Source of the DNA: Planctomycetales bacterium
Lineage (GTDB): Bacteria > Planctomycetota > SBBH01
DNA: 12,651 nt
Assembly (NCBI GenBank): GCA_005239795.1
Contig: SBBH01000085.1
Span: forward strand, 1 to 12,651
Direction of reading: 5' to 3'
Shown here in pieces: positions 10,001-12,651 of the stretch. The notes below the pieces were generated by a model that saw only the letters and a list, made by a program, of their open reading frames with translations, was not told the DNA's origin and ran no database searches. A program made the position numbers and the translations under genes. How positions within the stretch are numbered: position 1 is the stretch's first letter; every line of letters begins with the position of its first letter.

Positions 10001-10019
10001 AGGCCCTGCCGGGCCTTTT
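10001..10019 (+). terminator. Short GC hairpin with T tract
   Basis: AGGCCC-TGCC-GGGCCT gives a six-pair stem with a four-base loop followed by TTT (the last stem T begins a run of four). It lies about 160 bases after the small plus-strand gene and 54 before the primase-helicase start. It could end transcripts from the left, but the T run is short. Confidence 0.45.
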
Positions 10020-10072
10020 AGAGATAGTCAGCGATCGCATCTTTTGGCGTCTCGGGACAGGGAGGGACCAAC

Positions 10073-12436
10073 ATGCAATCGGATACAGCGATGGCGGAGG
10101 AGACCAGCCAGGGGACAGAACAGGCGAGTCGTGGCCTCGACGCAGCGAGGGTGAAAGAAGCGGCACGAGGGCGATGGATCTCAGTCCTCGAAACGCTGGC
10201 ACCTCCATTGGCGGCTGCCTGCGGGCGGGTCGGGAAGCATGTTCCTTGCCCCGTTCACGGCGGAAAAGATGGGTTCCGGCTATTTCCCGACGCGGCCGAG
10301 ACGGGCGGCGGCATTTGCAATTCGTGCGGCGACCTTCCTGACGGCTTCAATGTCCTCCAATGGGCGAACCGCTGGACCTTTCCGCAGGCGCTCGAGGCCG
10401 TGGCCGGCCACCTGGGGATCAGAGAGATCCACTCGACGCTCATAAGCGCGCCTCCCGCCCTTCCGGTTCCGGTCCCGGAGAACGGAAAGCGCAGGAAGTT
10501 GCCCCTCGCGCTCTGGGAATCCGCTGTCCCCGACACCGGCCGGATCTCCGAGTACATGCGCTATCGTGGACTGTCCGGAAACGTGCCGCCCTCATTGAGG
10601 CTGAATCCCGCCCTGACCTACTACGAGGGAGAAGCTCCCACAGCTCTCTACCCCGCGATGCTTGCCCGGGTCCTCGCGCCCAACGGCGAGCTCGTGTCGA
10701 TTCATCGGACCTTTTTGGATTCGGCGGGCCCCGGCAAGGCGCCGGTTTTGGCTCCCAAGAAGCTCACCTCACCTATCACAGAGGGAGCCACGAAAGGCGC
10801 CGCGATCCGGCTCTTCGAGGCGGGCGAAACGCTCGCCGTCTGCGAAGGCATCGAAACCTGCATGGCCGTTCGGGAGGCGACGGGCACTCCTGCCTGGGCC
10901 GCCATCAGTGCCAACGGGCTGGAAGTGATCGAGATCCCTGCCGGCGTGAAGCGCGTCGAAATCTGGGCTGACAACGACGTGAGCGGCACGGGGCAGACCG
11001 CCGCCCGGAAGGCCGCCGAGCGATTGGGCGCCGCGGGCCTCGACGTGCGCATATTCGTCCCGGACCAGGTCGGCAAGGACTGGCTGGATGTGCTCGTCGA
11101 GCAGGGGCCGAAGGCGCTCCAGACGGCGCAGACCGGCTCCCCCGCCGAGCCCGCTCCTCCGAAACCTTCGACCCACTGGCCGGACCCGCCCGACCCGGTT
11201 GCCTTTCATGGTCTCGCCGGCGACTGGATCCGCGCGATCGCGCCGCACACGGAGGCCGACGAGATGGGGCTCCTCGTCCAGTTCCTCATCACCTTCGGGA
11301 ACCTGATCGGCCGGAGGGCCCATTCCGTGGCCGAAGCCGACAAGCACTACACGAATCTCTTCGCGGTCCTCGTGGGGCAGACCGCCAAGGGGCGCAAAGG
11401 GTCTTCCTGGGGTCAGATCAAACGGGCGATGCAGAAGGTCGACGACGAATGGACCGGAGAACGCGTCCAGCACGGGCTCTCAAGCGGCGAGGGGCTGATC
11501 TGGACGGTGCGCGATCCGATCTTCCGCATGGACCCGGTGAAAGAGAGGGGACGCGTCGTCGACTACGAGCAGGTCATGGTCGATCCCGGGATCGAGGACA
11601 AGCGGGTGCTGATCCTGGAGTCGGAGTTCGCCTCGACCCTGAAGGTTCTCTCCCGCGAGGGGAACACCCTCTCGGCGACGGTGCGCAACGCCTGGGATAT
11701 GGGGAACCTCCGGGCCCTGACGAAGAACAGCCCCGCCAAGGCGACCGGCGCCCACATCTCGATCGTCGGCCACATCACGCAGGACGAGCTTTTGCGCTAC
11801 CTCGACAGCACCGAGGCGGGGAACGGCTTCGGGAACCGGTTCCTCTGGGTCTGCGTCCAGCGCTCGAAAATCCTGCCGGAGGGGGGAAAGATCGACGAGG
11901 CGGATTTGAGTCCCCTCGAGGAGCGCCTGAAGGAAACGGTCAAGTTCGCCAAGGAGGTCGACCGGATCCAGCGGGACGAGCAGGCCCGCGCGATCTGGTA
12001 CGAGGTCTATCCGGAGCTCTCCGAGGGAAAGCCCGGCCTCTTCGGAGCACTCACGGCTCGGGCCGATCCCCAGGTGATGCGCCTTTCGACCCTCTATGCG
12101 CTCCTGGACCTTTCCAGCACGGTGCGCAAGGAGCACCTGCGCGCGGCCCTGGCGGTCTGGGAGTACTGCGAGGCCTCGGTCCGGTGCATCTTCGGGGACG
12201 CCCTGGGGGATCCGACGGCGGATACGATCCTGCGCGCCCTCCGTGAGCGCCCCACAGGTGTCACCCGCACGCAGATCAGCGATCTCTTCGGCCAGCACAA
12301 GCAGGGAGAGCAGATCGCACGGGCGTTGATGATCCTCGCGGAGCGGGGCCTGGCGCGTCAGGAGCGGGTCGGGACGGGCGGGAGGACGGCCGAGGTCTGG
12401 TTTGCTGCGGACCGGGGGGAGAAGAAGGGGAAGTAG
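10073..12436 (+). CDS. Primase-helicase-like protein: P4-type zinc ribbon, Toprim, P-loop ATPase, winged helix
   Basis: 787 residues, likely a replication protein of a mobile element. Residues about 55-88 form a P4-primase-type zinc ribbon: CPVHGGKDGFRLF (Cys59, His62) and CNSCG (Cys82, Cys85). A Toprim domain spans about 250-345, with Glu258 in CEGIET and Asp300/Asp302 in WADNDVSG, the metal-binding triad of DnaG-like primases and topoisomerases. After a Pro-rich linker (about 352-375), an ATPase region of DUF3987 type follows: LVGQTAKGRKGSSWG (433-447) as an atypical Walker A, HGLSSGEGLIWTVRDP, Walker B-like LILESEF (Glu516/Glu518), HISIVGHIT and GNRFLWVCVQRSK. The end (about 710-780, TRTQISDLFG...IARALMILAERGLARQER) looks like a winged helix. 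GGGAGGGACCAAC before ATG 10073 fixes the start. Helicase activity is inferred from family, not shown. Confidence 0.88.
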   Translation: MQSDTAMAEETSQGTEQASRGLDAARVKEAARGRWISVLETLAPPLAAACGRVGKHVPCPVHGGKDGFRLFPDAAETGGGICNSCGDLPDGFNVLQWANRWTFPQALEAVAGHLGIREIHSTLISAPPALPVPVPENGKRRKLPLALWESAVPDTGRISEYMRYRGLSGNVPPSLRLNPALTYYEGEAPTALYPAMLARVLAPNGELVSIHRTFLDSAGPGKAPVLAPKKLTSPITEGATKGAAIRLFEAGETLAVCEGIETCMAVREATGTPAWAAISANGLEVIEIPAGVKRVEIWADNDVSGTGQTAARKAAERLGAAGLDVRIFVPDQVGKDWLDVLVEQGPKALQTAQTGSPAEPAPPKPSTHWPDPPDPVAFHGLAGDWIRAIAPHTEADEMGLLVQFLITFGNLIGRRAHSVAEADKHYTNLFAVLVGQTAKGRKGSSWGQIKRAMQKVDDEWTGERVQHGLSSGEGLIWTVRDPIFRMDPVKERGRVVDYEQVMVDPGIEDKRVLILESEFASTLKVLSREGNTLSATVRNAWDMGNLRALTKNSPAKATGAHISIVGHITQDELLRYLDSTEAGNGFGNRFLWVCVQRSKILPEGGKIDEADLSPLEERLKETVKFAKEVDRIQRDEQARAIWYEVYPELSEGKPGLFGALTARADPQVMRLSTLYALLDLSSTVRKEHLRAALAVWEYCEASVRCIFGDALGDPTADTILRALRERPTGVTRTQISDLFGQHKQGEQIARALMILAERGLARQERVGTGGRTAEVWFAADRGEKKGK

Positions 12437-12457
12437 CCCCCCCATATGAGGGAAGGA

Positions 12458-12485
12458 CTTCTTTCGCTTTTCCCGCTTCTTTCGC
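12458..12485 (+). repeat. Two direct copies of CTTCTTTCGC
   Basis: The ten-base word CTTCTTTCGC occurs at 12458-12467 and 12476-12485, 18 bases apart start to start. A third copy lies inverted at 12635-12644. The spacing is iteron-like, but two direct copies are too few to call an origin. Confidence 0.7.
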
Positions 12486-12651
12486 AACACGGCCAGGGGT
12501 GATTGGTCTGTTGGGTATGGTTTGCATTCCCTTTCCCTGGGTGGAAGGGACGGCTTCGACCACGGCCCCCGGGCGAGGGCTTGCGCGGTTTGCCAGATCT
12601 AGGTATCGGCCCATCGTTTCCTCCTGGCCGTGTTGCGAAAGAAGAGGGAAA
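12469..12651. repeat. Long inverted repeat behind the primase-helicase gene, cut by window edge
   Basis: Arm 12469-12497 is the reverse complement of arm 12623-12651 with one mismatch (12475 against 12645). The inner 22 bases (12476-12497 and 12623-12644) match perfectly and include CGCAACACGGCCAGG. The arms enclose 125 bases without a gene. Homology stops sharply at the inner edges and is still running at the window end, so the true arm length is unknown. Inside, TCCCTTTCC and GGAAGGGA could pair with one bulge. Options are a MITE-like element, an origin or attachment structure of a mobile element, or a structured RNA. Confidence 0.85.

Noticed and set aside
12450..12474. GGGAA...TTCCC stem after the primase-helicase as a terminator
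   Set aside because: Five pairs with a 15-base loop and no T run after it; the second half belongs to the inverted repeat.
11480..12490. Minus-strand open frame of 336 codons opposite the primase-helicase
   Set aside because: Overlaps a recognised multi-domain gene completely and its text has no domain pattern.
12458..12644. CRISPR array at the right edge
   Set aside because: Copies are in mixed orientation and unequally spaced, without regular spacers or cas genes.

Overview
The window looks like a bacterial chromosome segment of high GC content, probably from an uncultured or little-studied lineage. The left 7.2 kb is a classic bacterial transcription/translation cluster on the minus strand. 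In transcription order it reads tuf, rpmG, tRNA-Trp(CCA), secE, nusG, rplK, rplA, rplJ, rplL and rpoB, the last cut by the left window edge after 803 codons. Gaps between genes never exceed about 65 bases, and nusG and rplK share one base. The cluster therefore reads as one long transcript, with a tRNA embedded between protein genes. A promoter candidate upstream of tuf (extended -10, -35 and an A/T-tract UP-like element, 7406-7453) would give a leader of about 235 bases. EF-Tu has an unusual switch I and lacks the usual APEE..RGITI sequence. With the NusG wording and the Hanks-type kinase next door, this makes me lean weakly to Planctomycetota/PVC or a neighbouring candidate phylum. That is a memory-level impression, not a proof.

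Divergently from tuf, on the plus strand, lies a soluble protein of about 514 aa (7544-9088). It joins a degenerate response-regulator receiver domain (phospho-acceptor Asp replaced by Ser) to a complete Hanks-type Ser/Thr kinase domain. A tRNA-Gly(UCC) follows at 9318-9388.

The part right of the tRNA-Gly looks accessory. It holds a 120-aa uncharacterised protein (9481-9843), a small GC-hairpin terminator candidate (10001-10019), and a 787-aa primase-helicase-like protein (10073-12436). That protein has a P4-type zinc ribbon, a Toprim domain, a P-loop ATPase region with an atypical Walker A, and a C-terminal winged-helix-like segment. Just behind its stop is a near-perfect inverted repeat with arms of at least 29 bases and a matching 10-base direct repeat (12458-12651), cut by the right window edge. 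A replication protein beside a tRNA gene, followed by structured repeats, is what one end of an integrated element or satellite can look like. No integrase or second att site is visible, so this stays a hypothesis.

No complete new multi-gene system can be demonstrated here. The best leads are the terminal inverted repeat next to the primase-helicase, the pseudo-receiver kinase, the EF-Tu switch I replacement, two substitutions at rifampicin-site positions in RpoB, and a SecE insertion.
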